From Streptomyces capitiformicae (GTDB lineage Bacteria; Actinomycetota; Actinomycetes; Streptomycetales; Streptomycetaceae), in assembly GCF_002214185.1 (NCBI RefSeq), contig NZ_CP022161.1, forward strand, positions 6,393,486-6,457,485: a stretch of 64,000 nt of DNA. Direction: 5' to 3'. Both the position numbers and the translations under genes were made by a program. The notes beneath the pieces were generated by a model, which searched no databases, was not told the origin of the DNA, and was given only the letters and a program-made list of their open reading frames with translations. This document shows positions 1-7,799 of the stretch, one piece after another; position 1 is the stretch's first letter; every line of letters begins with the position of its first letter.

Positions 1-1092
1 GCCGCCGGGGGCGCGTCCGACCGTGATGGTGCCGCCGTGGGCCTCGACGATGCCCTTGACGATGTACAGCCCGAGGCCTGTGCCGCCGCGCTTGCTGCCC
101 CGCCAGAAGCGGGTGAAGACGCGGTTCATGGACTCCTCCGGGATGCCGGTGCCCTCGTCGCTCACGATGACCGACGTGGCAGCATTTGGATGGCCGTCCC
201 CTTCCCGGGGGGACTCCGCGGGCGTGACGTCAATCGTGACGGTTCCCTCGCCGTGCCGCACCGCATTTTCCAGCAGGTTGCTCAGCACCTGGTCGATCTT
301 GTCGGGGTCGGCCCACAGGCTGGGCAGGGGCTGCTCGATCCGCAGCAGGAACCGGTCGGCGGGCTGTCCCGCGGCAACATACGCCTGGATGTGCCGTCCG
401 ACGGCCGCGCCTATGTCGACGGGCTGGCGGCGCACTTCAAGCCGCCCGGAGTCGATGCGCGAGATGTCGAGCAGCTCGGCGATGAGCCGGGTGACCCGGT
501 TGGCGTCGGCGTCGACGGTCTCCAGCATCAGCTTTTTCTGATCATCGGTGAACCGCTCCCACTTGGCCAGCAGGGTGGCGGTGAACCCCTTGACGGACGT
601 GAGCGGCGAGCGCAGTTCGTGGGCGACCGTGGCGATCAGTTCGGCGTGGCTGCGCTCGGTGCGGCGGCGGGCCTCGGTGTCGCGGAGGGAGACGACGACC
701 CGGCGGACGGGGCCGGTGGGCTCGGTACGGATGTAGCGCGCCGATACGAGGACCTCGCGCGCCCCCGGCAGGAGCAGGTTCCGCTCGGGCTGTCCGACCC
801 GGATCGCGAGCCCCCCGTACGGGTCGGTCAGCTGCCACCAGCGGCGGCCTTCGAGGTCCTCTAACGGCAGGGCGCATTCGAGGGAACGGCCGAGGGCTTG
901 GGCGGCGGGGGTGGCGGTGATGCGGGCGGCGGCGGCGTTGAAGCAGATCACGCGACCCTGGTCATCGGCGACGACGAGTCCGTCGGGGAGGTCGTCGGGG
1001 TCGATACCGAGCTCGGCGGGATCATCGTGCCGGGTCGCGGGCGTAGCACGCACGTCGCGGCCCCCCAGTGTGCTGCTCGTGCCGACCCTCAT
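1..1092 (-). CDS. PAS-domain sensor histidine kinase, C-terminus cut by window edge
   Basis: This is a soluble-looking two-component sensor kinase read leftward and still open at base 1. An N-terminal PAS-like region (about residues 30-140, with DGLVVADDQGRVICFN) is followed by a HisKA H-box HELRSPLTS (His about 158). The HATPase has an N-box NLLENAVRHG, a G1 box SDEGTGIPEE and a G2 box GTGLGLYIVKG, so all catalytic motifs are present. No transmembrane segment is seen, which suggests a cytoplasmic signal. The ATG at 1092 was chosen because translation from it is continuous with the PAS domain. It lies 53 bp downstream of the RNA methyltransferase stop, so co-transcription is likely. No response regulator is visible on this side. 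The ligand is unknown. Confidence 0.88.
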   Translation of the reverse strand, partial: MRVGTSSTLGGRDVRATPATRHDDPAELGIDPDDLPDGLVVADDQGRVICFNAAAARITATPAAQALGRSLECALPLEDLEGRRWWQLTDPYGGLAIRVGQPERNLLLPGAREVLVSARYIRTEPTGPVRRVVVSLRDTEARRRTERSHAELIATVAHELRSPLTSVKGFTATLLAKWERFTDDQKKLMLETVDADANRVTRLIAELLDISRIDSGRLEVRRQPVDIGAAVGRHIQAYVAAGQPADRFLLRIEQPLPSLWADPDKIDQVLSNLLENAVRHGEGTVTIDVTPAESPREGDGHPNAATSVIVSDEGTGIPEESMNRVFTRFWRGSKRGGTGLGLYIVKGIVEAHGGTITVGRAPGG

Positions 1093-1145
1093 CCCCGTAC
1101 CCCACCTCTCGCGTTGTGCAGTGGGCCCCCGAGCCCGTCACCCTA

Positions 1146-2000
1146 CTAGCTGAGGGTGACGGTGCGGCACCCTCCGAAGGCGCGCTGCGCACGGGCGGAC
1201 GCGTAGAGACATACGGCGGCGGCCGTCGCGAGGTTCAGGCTTTCGGCCTTTCCGTGGATGGGCACGCGGACGACGGCGTCGGCCAGCGCCCGCGTCTCCT
1301 CGGGCAGCCCCCAGGCCTCGTTGCCGAACACCCAGGCCGTGGGCCCGCCCATGGTCCCCTTGTCCAGCTCGTCGTCCAGGTCGTCCTTCCCCGCCCCGTC
1401 CGCGGCGAGGATCCGTACCCCGGCGTCCCTGAGCCCCGCGACAGCCTGCTCGACCGGCACCCCGACGGCGACCGGCAGATGGAACAACGAGCCGACGGAG
1501 GCGCGCACGGCCTTGGGGTTGTAGAGGTCGACGGACGCGTCGGTGAGTACGACCGCCTCCGCTCCCGCGGCATCCGCACACCGCAGTACGGTGCCGGCGT
1601 TGCCGGGATCGCGTACGTGGGCGAGTACGGCGACGAGCTTGGGCCGGGCCGCGAGGATGTCCTCGAAGGGCGTGTCGAGGAACCGACAGACCCCGACGAC
1701 CCCCTGCGGCGTCACGGTGGTGGAGATATCGGCGATGACCGCCTCATCGGCCAGGTGCACCCGAGCACCGGCCGCGCGGGCCTCCCCCACGATGTCGGCG
1801 TACCGCTCCGCGGCCTCGACCGTGGCGAACAGCTCCACCAGCGTGGCTGTCCCGTCCACCTGGTGCCCCGCTGCCTCCCGCACGGCCTGCGGCCCCTCCG
1901 CGAGGAACAGCCGGTCCTTCCCCCTGAAGTTCCGCTTGGCGAGCCGCCGCGCGGCAAAGACGCGTGCGGAGCGCGGGGAGATCAACTCGGGGGCGGGCAT
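1146..2000 (-). CDS. SpoU/TrmH-family RNA 2'-O-methyltransferase
   Basis: This 284-residue protein is an S-adenosylmethionine-dependent ribose methyltransferase of the SPOUT class. Motif 1 is NAGTVLR (134-140), motif 2 is VFGNEAWGLP (about 224-233) and motif 3 is SLNLATAAAV (254-263); these form the trefoil-knot cofactor site. The N-terminal 100 residues resemble the L30e-like substrate-binding domain of rRNA methylases such as RlmB and TsnR. The target nucleotide cannot be read from sequence, so no symbol is given. It lies downstream of rplT on the same strand, separated by a hairpin and a dispersed repeat, so it probably has its own promoter. It is followed at 53 bp by the sensor kinase. 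Confidence 0.9.
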   Translation of the reverse strand: MPAPELISPRSARVFAARRLAKRNFRGKDRLFLAEGPQAVREAAGHQVDGTATLVELFATVEAAERYADIVGEARAAGARVHLADEAVIADISTTVTPQGVVGVCRFLDTPFEDILAARPKLVAVLAHVRDPGNAGTVLRCADAAGAEAVVLTDASVDLYNPKAVRASVGSLFHLPVAVGVPVEQAVAGLRDAGVRILAADGAGKDDLDDELDKGTMGGPTAWVFGNEAWGLPEETRALADAVVRVPIHGKAESLNLATAAAVCLYASARAQRAFGGCRTVTLS

Positions 2001-2071
2001 GGGTCACCTTCTGTGGGAGGGGCGCCTGAGAACTCGGGAAGTGGGATCGTGTGGCGGGTGCGGGCGAGTGG

Positions 2072-2157
2072 GGGTTGTTCGCGCAGTTCCCCGCCCCCTG
2101 AACGGCATGGGTCGCGCCCGGTGCTTTTAAGGGGCGCGGGGAACTGCGCGGGCAACC
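2072..2157. repeat. dispersed intergenic inverted repeat (GGGGAACTGCGC type)
   Basis: The left arm (2072-2096) reads GGGTTGTTCGCGCAGTTCC followed by CCGCCCC. The right arm (2131-2157) contains GGGGCGCGGGGAACTGCGCG followed by GGCAACCC. The two arms pair imperfectly over about 25 bp. The same core recurs at 17184-17241 and 18251-18268, and more weakly at 34640-34675, always between genes. It can fold into a strong hairpin and may end transcription, but its spread suggests a mobile or recombinogenic intergenic repeat. Confidence 0.75.
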
Positions 2158-2210
2158 CAACACACCCCGCACGTACAAGCGCACCCCAGATGAACCGGCG
2201 CCAAACACCG

Positions 2211-2242
2211 GGACCCGCAGACCCCAGGGGGCCTGCGGGTCC
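2211..2242. terminator. hairpin terminator after rplT
   Basis: A perfect 10-bp stem GGACCCGCAG / CTGCGGGTCC encloses a 12-nt loop. It sits 28 bp beyond the rplT stop on the minus strand. No U-tract follows, which is usual for Streptomyces terminators. Confidence 0.65.
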
Positions 2243-2269
2243 TTCGGCGGCTGAAGCCAGCGCCAGCGG

Positions 2270-2653
2270 TCACGCCGCCTTGGGCGCGTTCACATCCGCC
2301 GGCAGCGCCTTCTGAGCCACCTCGACCAACGCGGCGAAAGCCGTGGCGTCGTTGACGGCCAGCTCGGCGAGGATCTTGCGGTCGACCTCGATGTTCGCGG
2401 CCTTCAGACCCTGGATGAAGCGGTTGTACGTGATGCCGTTGGCGCGGGCAGCGGCGTTGATGCGCTGGATCCACAGCTGACGGAAGTCGCCCTTGCGCTT
2501 CTTGCGGTCGTTGTAGTTGTAGACCAGCGAGTGGGTGACCTGCTCCTTGGCCTTGCGGTACAGACGCGAACGCTGACCGCGGTAGCCGGAGGCCTGCTCG
2601 AGGATCGCCCGGCGCTTCTTGTGGGCGTTGACTGCCCGCTTGACGCGTGCCAC
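2270..2653 (-). CDS. rplT: 50S ribosomal protein L20
   Basis: This 127-residue protein is ribosomal protein L20, which binds 23S rRNA early in large-subunit assembly. The diagnostic N-terminus [15 protein letters not shown] and the central [19 protein letters not shown] are intact. The length is typical for actinobacteria, with a short acidic/alanine-rich tail. It is the last gene of infC-rpmI-rplT, 100 bp after rpmI. In many bacteria L20 represses its own operon by binding the leader; no such site could be proved here. Confidence 0.98.
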   Translation of the reverse strand: MARVKRAVNAHKKRRAILEQASGYRGQRSRLYRKAKEQVTHSLVYNYNDRKKRKGDFRQLWIQRINAAARANGITYNRFIQGLKAANIEVDRKILAELAVNDATAFAALVEVAQKALPADVNAPKAA

Positions 2654-2753
2654 TTTTTACTCCTTGTAGCGGGGCCGTGGTGGTCTTCACACGACCCGGA
2701 ATCGATTGGGTCCCGGTCCTGACGTACGGCGCTCCCAGGGGGCGCCGCTCACG

Positions 2754-2948
2754 TCACTTGCCGAGAAGCTTCTTGATCTTCGCGGCGTCGCCCGGGGCCA
2801 TCTCGGCGTTGCCGGTGAGGCGACGCGTCACGCGGGACGACTTGTGCTCGAGCAGGTGGCGCTTGCCGGCGCGCTCACGGAGCACCTTGCCGGAGCCGGT
2901 GACCTTGAAGCGCTTGCTGGCACCGCTGTGCGACTTGTTCTTCGGCAT
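2754..2948 (-). CDS. rpmI: 50S ribosomal protein L35
   Basis: This 64-residue basic protein is ribosomal protein L35. It begins [20 protein letters not shown] and contains the family signature [15 protein letters not shown]. It lies between infC (130 bp upstream) and rplT (100 bp downstream), the order conserved in almost all bacteria. The length matches the family. Expression is expected to be coupled to infC and rplT. Confidence 0.98.
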   Translation of the reverse strand: MPKNKSHSGASKRFKVTGSGKVLRERAGKRHLLEHKSSRVTRRLTGNAEMAPGDAAKIKKLLGK

Positions 2949-3078
2949 AGCGCCGTTCTCTCCTCGTCAGTGGCGCTCCCGTGCCCGGTCGCTAAACCGG
3001 GCACGACGGAACGTCATATCTATCGGTTGGCACCCTGGGCTCGCGCCCGGGGTTTCCCCGGGCTCGCACCCAGGGGAC

Positions 3079-3729
3079 TTACGCCTCGGCAGGCTCCTCG
3101 GCCGGCGCCTCGGACGATACGTCCGCGTCGGCGGCGTTCTGCGACTTGCCGGGGTTGGCCTTCGCTTCCGCCTTCCGAGCTTCCTGCGCCTGGCGGGCCT
3201 CGGCCATCGCCTCGGTCTTCTTCTTGTGCGGACCGAGAACCATGATCATGTTGCGGCCGTCCTGCTTGGGGTTCGACTCGACGAACCCGAGCTCCTGGAC
3301 GTCCTCCGCGAGACGCTGCAGCAGTCGGTAGCCCAGCTCGGGCCGGGACTGCTCGCGACCACGGAACATGATCGTGATCTTGACCTTGTCGCCCTGCTTG
3401 AGGAACCGGACGACGTGACCCTTCTTGGTGTCATAGTCGTGCGGGTCGATCTTCGGCCGGAGCTTCATCTCCTTGATGACCGTGTGCGCCTGGTTCTTGC
3501 GCGCCTCACGGGCCTTCATGGCCGACTCGTACTTGAACTTCCCGTAGTCCATGAGCTTGCAGACCGGCGGACGCGCGTTCGCGGCCACCTCGACCAGGTC
3601 GAGGTCGTACTCCTGCGCAAGCTCCAGGGCCTTGGCAAGCGGAACAATCCCGACCTGCTCGCCGCTGGGACCGACAAGTCGCACCTCGGGAACGCGAATC
3701 CGGTCGTTGATGCGGGGCTCGGCGCTGAT
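3079..3729 (-). CDS. infC: translation initiation factor IF-3, probable AUC start
   Basis: IF-3 binds the 30S subunit, prevents premature 50S joining and checks the start codon. The N-domain ([20 protein letters not shown]) and C-domain ([20 protein letters not shown]) are complete, with an actinobacterial Ala/Glu-rich tail. No ATG, GTG or TTG sits at the family N-terminus. The best start is ATC at 3729-3727, four bases after a strong GAGGAGG, which gives [10 protein letters not shown]. An in-frame ATG lies 24 codons upstream (3801), but the extra peptide crosses the ribosome-binding site and looks noncoding. IF-3 genes in other bacteria use rare AUU/AUC starts for autoregulation, so the same is inferred here. 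The product is 216 residues from ATC. It heads the rpmI-rplT operon. Confidence 0.93.
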   Translation of the reverse strand: MSAEPRINDRIRVPEVRLVGPSGEQVGIVPLAKALELAQEYDLDLVEVAANARPPVCKLMDYGKFKYESAMKAREARKNQAHTVIKEMKLRPKIDPHDYDTKKGHVVRFLKQGDKVKITIMFRGREQSRPELGYRLLQRLAEDVQELGFVESNPKQDGRNMIMVLGPHKKKTEAMAEARQAQEARKAEAKANPGKSQNAADADVSSEAPAEEPAEA

Positions 3730-4121
3730 GGATCCTCCTCGGTAGCACCCCACGACGGTCTGGCGGACCGCCGCGTAATGTCTGGTTGACATAGGGACCA
3801 ACCACCGGGGGCCATGAAAAATGCCCCGGACGGTACACAGGCGGGGCTCCTAGCACTGCCGGAGCACCGCCGCGGGTGTTCCGCGGGGCGCGATTTCGGA
3901 CGACTCCACCGTCCGTACGGAACGGTGGGGGCCGTCTGACCGGGTGACCTGCCTTCCCGGAGGATGGTCAGGTGGGAGTTCGGAGCCTCCACTTGCGGGT
4001 CGGGCATACATATGTCCGACCGGTCGTTAAGCCACTTTACAGTGTCAAGACCCTGGCCGCCAATCCGGGCGACGGGCTCCCTCAGATCGGGGCACGGGCG
4101 CCGGGGCCTATCGTGTGGGGC
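3730..4121 (-). promoter_or_regulatory. infC leader and shared promoter region with the DUF1844 gene
   Basis: These 390 bases separate infC from the divergent gene at 4122. On the minus strand a TTGACA (4048-4043) could be a -35 element, though no convincing -10 is spaced from it. The leader has several hairpins: CCACCGT/ACGGTGG (3906-3928), CGCGG/CCGCG (3871-3885) and CCGGGGCAT/ATGGCCCCCGG near 3807-3832. A 22-bp near-palindrome GTCGG[G/A]CATA occupies 3999-4020. On the plus strand TATCGT (4109-4114) ends 7 bases before the ATG at 4122, which suggests a leaderless transcript. Such a long folded leader fits ribosomal-operon autoregulation, which is inferred and not shown. Confidence 0.45.
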
Positions 4122-4487
4122 ATGAGTGACACCCCTGCCGAGTCTTCCGAGGCTCCCGACTTCGACTCCATGACCCGCGACATCGCCGAGGTCCCCGCTG
4201 TCGAGGTGATCGTGACGGTCGCCGTCAACCTGATGAGCGCCGCCGCGGTGAAGCTCGGTCTGACCGAAGAGGGCGACAAGTACAAGGACCTCGACGAGGC
4301 CCGCAAACTCATCACCGCCCTCGCCGGCCTCCTCGACGCGTCCGCGACCGAGATCAGCTCCTTCCACGCGGCCCCGCTGCGCGACGGTCTGAAGTCGCTC
4401 CAGCTGGCCTTCCGCGAGGCGTCCCTCGTCCCGGACGAGCCCGGCCAGGGCCCGGGCGAGAAGTACACGGGCCCGGTCTACGGATAG
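4122..4487 (+). CDS. DUF1844 family protein
   Basis: This 121-residue protein has no known function. It starts MSDTPAESSEAPDFDSMTRD and contains the DUF1844 core EVIVTVAVNLMSAAAVKLGL, followed by a helical region ARKLITALAGLLDASATEI. It is acidic, has no signal peptide, and is predicted soluble. It is conserved next to infC in actinomycetes. The ATG at 4122 is preceded by a -10-like TATCGT at leaderless spacing and no ribosome-binding site, so leaderless translation is likely. It converges with the next gene, with the stops one base apart. Confidence 0.85.
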   Translation: MSDTPAESSEAPDFDSMTRDIAEVPAVEVIVTVAVNLMSAAAVKLGLTEEGDKYKDLDEARKLITALAGLLDASATEISSFHAAPLRDGLKSLQLAFREASLVPDEPGQGPGEKYTGPVYG

Positions 4488-4488
4488 C

Positions 4489-5220
4489 TCACCCTCTGAC
4501 GTACAAGGGCTCGCCCGGTGGCGTCGCCCCGACCGGCAGGAGTGCCAGGTCGAGGCCGCGTACCAGGCGGGCCCTGAGTGTCTCGTCGGCGGCGAGGCGC
4601 CGGGCGACCGCCTGTGCGGCGTCGGCGGGGGGCGCGGACGGGTCCAGTACGAGAGCCAGCGTGCCGTCCGCCCGGCCCGGGCCGAGGTGGGCACGGAGCA
4701 CGGCGGGCTCGGCGGCGACGGCGTCCCGTACGGCCTCGACGACGGCCGGATCGGCGAGCGGGTCGGTCGTCGTACGGCCCTCGGCGAGCGCGAGCAGCGC
4801 GGGACCGGTCAGCTCGTACGGCACCGGACCGGCCAGGTCCAGCACGATCGTGTCGGCCTTCTCGTGCGCGGCGGCCTGGAGGGCCTGGTGCAGGGGTACG
4901 GCGACGGGGCGGGCGGCGGGGTCCCAGCGGGCGAGCGAGTCGGTGGAGGTGAAGGCGGGCAGGGCGGTACGGCCGCCGGCCTTCAGGGTGGGGACGGCCA
5001 TGTCGCTGGTCTTCTCGCGGCGCAGGCCGTTCTCGTCCTCCTCGACCTCGCCGAGCACGGCCACGACGGGGACGAGCAGCCGGGCGCCTTTGAGCGCTTC
5101 CAGGACGGGGCCCACGGCGCTCCGGTCCTCGGCCCAGGCGGCGAGCGCGGCGCTGAGCCGGGGGTCGGCGGAGCCGTCGTCGTCGGAGAAGCCGGGGTCG
5201 GGAATGTTCTTGTTCGCCAC
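4489..5220 (-). CDS. SseB-family protein
   Basis: This 243-residue protein belongs to the SseB-like family (enhanced-serine-sensitivity domain), whose biochemical role is unknown. It contains two related halves, with the conserved segment LLVPVVAVLGEVEEDENGLRREKTSDMAVPTL about 60 residues in. The GTG at 5220 gives VANKNIPDPGFSDDDGS, the N-terminus I expect for Streptomyces homologues. A TAGGGT -10-like box ends eight bases before it with no ribosome-binding site, so the message is probably leaderless. An ATG 32 codons upstream (5316) is less likely. It is convergent with the DUF1844 gene. Confidence 0.82.
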   Translation of the reverse strand: MANKNIPDPGFSDDDGSADPRLSAALAAWAEDRSAVGPVLEALKGARLLVPVVAVLGEVEEDENGLRREKTSDMAVPTLKAGGRTALPAFTSTDSLARWDPAARPVAVPLHQALQAAAHEKADTIVLDLAGPVPYELTGPALLALAEGRTTTDPLADPAVVEAVRDAVAAEPAVLRAHLGPGRADGTLALVLDPSAPPADAAQAVARRLAADETLRARLVRGLDLALLPVGATPPGEPLYVRG

Positions 5221-5369
5221 GGTCGTCGACCCTATCGGGGGAAGTCTCCTGGGCCTTTGCCGGGCTGGAAACGTGGCCGTCACATCACTCACGGTTTTCT
5301 CAGCTCGCCCTGACAAGCATCTAACACTGGCCTAACCATGCGCACAGCGCGGCGCAGAACCATCGCCGC

Positions 5370-6530
5370 ATGCCTCCGAACAGAGCCTGTCGCCGTGCCC
5401 GCCCGTCCGGGCGCCGTCCGCTCTTCCACGCCGCGCTGGCCTCCGTCGTGGTGTGCGCCACGGCGGCCGCCGGGACGGTGTACATGACGGCCCGGGCGCA
5501 GGAGGGTGGGAGTGCCGCCGTATCGTCGTCGGCGTCATCGTCGGTATCGCCCTCGGCCTCCGCTTCCGTCGCGCCGGGTGCGGACGCGGTCGCTGAGGAG
5601 GCTTTGGTGGAACCTGTGGCGGCGCCCGAGGTGGATCACGACGAGTCGCTCGTGACGGCCCTCGAGGACGTGGCCGTCGAGGACGGGGCGGCGGTGTCCG
5701 TGGCCGTGCTGGACGTCGCGTCCGGGGACGGGGCGGGGTACGGGGACGCGCGGTTCGAGACCGCGAGCATCGTGAAGGTGAACATCCTCGCGGCCCTGCT
5801 GCTCCAGGCGCAGGACGCGGACCGGCAGCTCACCGCGCAGGAGAGGACGTACGCCTCCGCGATGATCCGCGACAGCGACAACGCCTCCGCGACGGCGCTG
5901 TGGAAGTCCATCGGGCTGGCGGACGGGCTCGACGCCGCGAACGAGCGGTTCGGGCTGACGGACACCGAGGGCGGCGACGGCCTGTACTGGGGGCTGACGC
6001 GGACCACGGCCGCCGATCAACTCGCTCTGCTCCAGCAGGTGTTCGGGGAGAGCGGGGATTCCGAGCTGAGCGAGGCCTCGCGGGCGTATCTCCAGGAGCT
6101 GATGGGGCGGATCGCGGTGGGGCAGGACTGGGGTGTCTCGGCCGCCGCGTCGGACGCCTCGGACGAGGGGGCCTCCGGCTCCGGATTCGCCCTGAAGAAC
6201 GGGTGGTTGCCGCGTACCGCCACCGGGCTGTGGGTCATCAACAGCATCGGCCGGGTCACGGTTGACGGGCGGGAGTATCTGGTCGCGGTGGTGTCGCACG
6301 GCAACACGACGAAGGAGAAGGGGATCGCGCTGGTCGAGGCGGCGGCTCGGGCGGCCGTCTCGGTGTTCGGGGAGATCGAGGACCTCAAGGACTCCGGGGA
6401 CTCCGGGGACTCCGGGGACTCCGGGGACTCCGGGGACTCCGGGGACTCCGGGGACTCCGGGGACTCCGGGGACGAGGGCGGCTCGGTCGCCCCGGCGAGT
6501 ACGAGCGCGAGCGCGACCGCCGCGTCGTAG
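5370..6530 (+). CDS. exported serine hydrolase of the class A beta-lactamase fold with (DSG)9 tail
   Basis: This 386-residue protein is predicted to be exported. A basic N-terminus and hydrophobic stretch LFHAALASVVVCATAAAG (18-35) are followed by an Ala/Ser linker and a beta-lactamase-like domain. Catalytic motifs are S133-I-V-K136 and S169-D170-N171, with K276-N-G where beta-lactamases have KTG. No clear Glu of the omega loop is seen, so antibiotic hydrolysis is doubtful and a peptidoglycan or PBP-like role is more plausible. Residues 341-367 are nine perfect Asp-Ser-Gly repeats before a Ser/Ala-rich end. No strong ribosome-binding site precedes ATG 5370. It converges on the mycosin gene. 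Confidence 0.8.
   Translation: MPPNRACRRARPSGRRPLFHAALASVVVCATAAAGTVYMTARAQEGGSAAVSSSASSSVSPSASASVAPGADAVAEEALVEPVAAPEVDHDESLVTALEDVAVEDGAAVSVAVLDVASGDGAGYGDARFETASIVKVNILAALLLQAQDADRQLTAQERTYASAMIRDSDNASATALWKSIGLADGLDAANERFGLTDTEGGDGLYWGLTRTTAADQLALLQQVFGESGDSELSEASRAYLQELMGRIAVGQDWGVSAAASDASDEGASGSGFALKNGWLPRTATGLWVINSIGRVTVDGREYLVAVVSHGNTTKEKGIALVEAAARAAVSVFGEIEDLKDSGDSGDSGDSGDSGDSGDSGDSGDSGDEGGSVAPASTSASATAAS
6390..6470 (+). repeat. nine tandem copies of the 9-mer GACTCCGGG
   Basis: Nine identical 9-bp units encode (Asp-Ser-Gly)9 near the C-terminus of the serine hydrolase. A unit length that is a multiple of three lets copy number change without loss of frame, so the tail length probably varies between strains. 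Confidence 0.97.
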
Positions 6531-6539
6531 CCGTCAGCC

Positions 6540-6581
6540 TTCAGACTTCAGACTTCAGACTTCAGACTTCAAACTTCAGAC
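6540..6581. repeat. six tandem heptamers TTCAGAC across the mycosin stop codon
   Basis: Five exact copies and one variant (TTCAAAC at 6568-6574) run from the intergenic space into the end of the minus-strand mycosin gene, whose TGA lies at 6578-6576. The array has little internal symmetry, so it is probably not a terminator. It is a replication-slippage tract. Confidence 0.95.
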
Positions 6582-7799
6582 GACGAACTCGTCCGGGCGG
6601 CCGCGGCCGCCGCGCCACACCACGACCGCTGTGACCAGCAGGACGACGCCGAGGCCGCCCGCGACGGGGGCGGCCCAGCCGGAGGTGCCGTCGTCCTCCT
6701 TCACCGGGTCCGGGCCGGAGCCGAAGTACTCGCGGCCGTACGACGCCGACGTGAGGTCGTCCGGTACGAGCTTGCCGCCCTCTCTGATGGCGGCCGCCGG
6801 GTCGACGAAGCCGAAGCCCCGGGAGTCGTCGCGGCCACCGGTGGGGGTGTCGCGGGCGGTGTCCTCCAGGAGCCGTTTGACCTGGGCGGGGGTCAGGCCG
6901 GGGTGGGCCGCCTTGATGAGCGCGGCGGCGCCGGAGACGAAGGCCGCGGCGGCGCTGGTGCCCCAGCCCTCGTAGTACTTGCGGTCGGGGTCGGCGATGA
7001 CGACGTCGACGCCGGGGGCGCTGACGGTGGCGTACCAGCGGCGGGTGGAGAAGGCGGCGCGGGTGCCGTACTCGTCGACGGCGGTCACCGCGATGACGCC
7101 GGGGTAGGCGGCCGGGTACGAGACGTGGTCGCCCTTCTCGCCGCCGTTGCCGGCGGAGGCCACGACGACCGAGCCCTTCTTCAGGGCGTACTGGACGGCG
7201 GCGTCCTCGGAGGGCTCGGGGTGGGCGGACTTGGAGTCGTCGCCGAGGGAGAGGTTGATGACGTCGGCGCCCTGGTCGGCGGCCCAGCGGATGCCCTCGG
7301 CGAGGGCGTTGCCCCGGGTGCTGCGGGCCTTGGAGCGGGCGGAGTCGCCGTCTTCGAGGATGACGCGGACGGGGAGGATCTTGGCCTCCGGGGCGATGCC
7401 CAGGACGCCGTCGCCGTTGTTCACGCCGTGCCCGTGTCCGGCGATGATCCCGGCCATCGCGGTGCCGTGCCGGGCCCAGGCGCGGTCGCCGCGCGAGGCG
7501 CCGAAGCCGACCATGTCCTTCGTCGGCAGGACGTTGCCGGCCAGGTCGGGGTGTTCGTCGTCGACGCCCGTGTCGAGAACGGCGACGGTGATGCCCTCGC
7601 CCTTGGTGGTGCGCCACGCCTCCCGGGTGTGCATGGCGTCCAGCGCCCACTGCTGGTCGCGGATGCTGTCGGCGTGGGCGGCGGTGGACGGCAGGAGAGC
7701 CAGGGAGGCGGCGAGGGGGAGACCGAGGAGACCGACACGGAGGGTACGGCGGCACTGTCGGCCGCTCTTCACGGTGTTCTCGGTTTTGTCGGCGCTCAT
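6576..7799 (-). CDS. mycosin-like S8 serine protease with C-terminal membrane anchor
   Basis: This 407-residue subtilisin resembles the mycosins of type VII secretion systems. It has a signal peptide (hydrophobic core about 20-40, cut near AHA-DS), a catalytic triad D76 (VAVLDTGVD), H111 (ARHGTAMAG) and S282 (GTSAAAAFVSG), and the oxyanion Asn in ASAGNGG (218). A C-terminal transmembrane helix APVAGGLGVVLLVTAVVVW is followed by a short basic tail. The protease domain is therefore outside the cell. Its ATG overlaps the stop of the upstream membrane-protein gene (ATGA), so the two are translationally coupled. No ESX ATPase or WXG100 gene is in the window, so its substrate is unknown. Confidence 0.9.
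   Translation of the reverse strand: MSADKTENTVKSGRQCRRTLRVGLLGLPLAASLALLPSTAAHADSIRDQQWALDAMHTREAWRTTKGEGITVAVLDTGVDDEHPDLAGNVLPTKDMVGFGASRGDRAWARHGTAMAGIIAGHGHGVNNGDGVLGIAPEAKILPVRVILEDGDSARSKARSTRGNALAEGIRWAADQGADVINLSLGDDSKSAHPEPSEDAAVQYALKKGSVVVASAGNGGEKGDHVSYPAAYPGVIAVTAVDEYGTRAAFSTRRWYATVSAPGVDVVIADPDRKYYEGWGTSAAAAFVSGAAALIKAAHPGLTPAQVKRLLEDTARDTPTGGRDDSRGFGFVDPAAAIREGGKLVPDDLTSASYGREYFGSGPDPVKEDDGTSGWAAPVAGGLGVVLLVTAVVVWRGGRGRPDEFVV

Noticed and set aside
37..864. Long open frame on the plus strand opposite the sensor kinase
   Set aside because: It is antisense to intact kinase motifs and has no recognisable domain; high GC gives such shadow frames throughout.
5370..6530. Serine hydrolase as a true beta-lactamase resistance gene
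   Set aside because: The KTG triad is KNG and no omega-loop Glu is evident, so drug hydrolysis is not supported.
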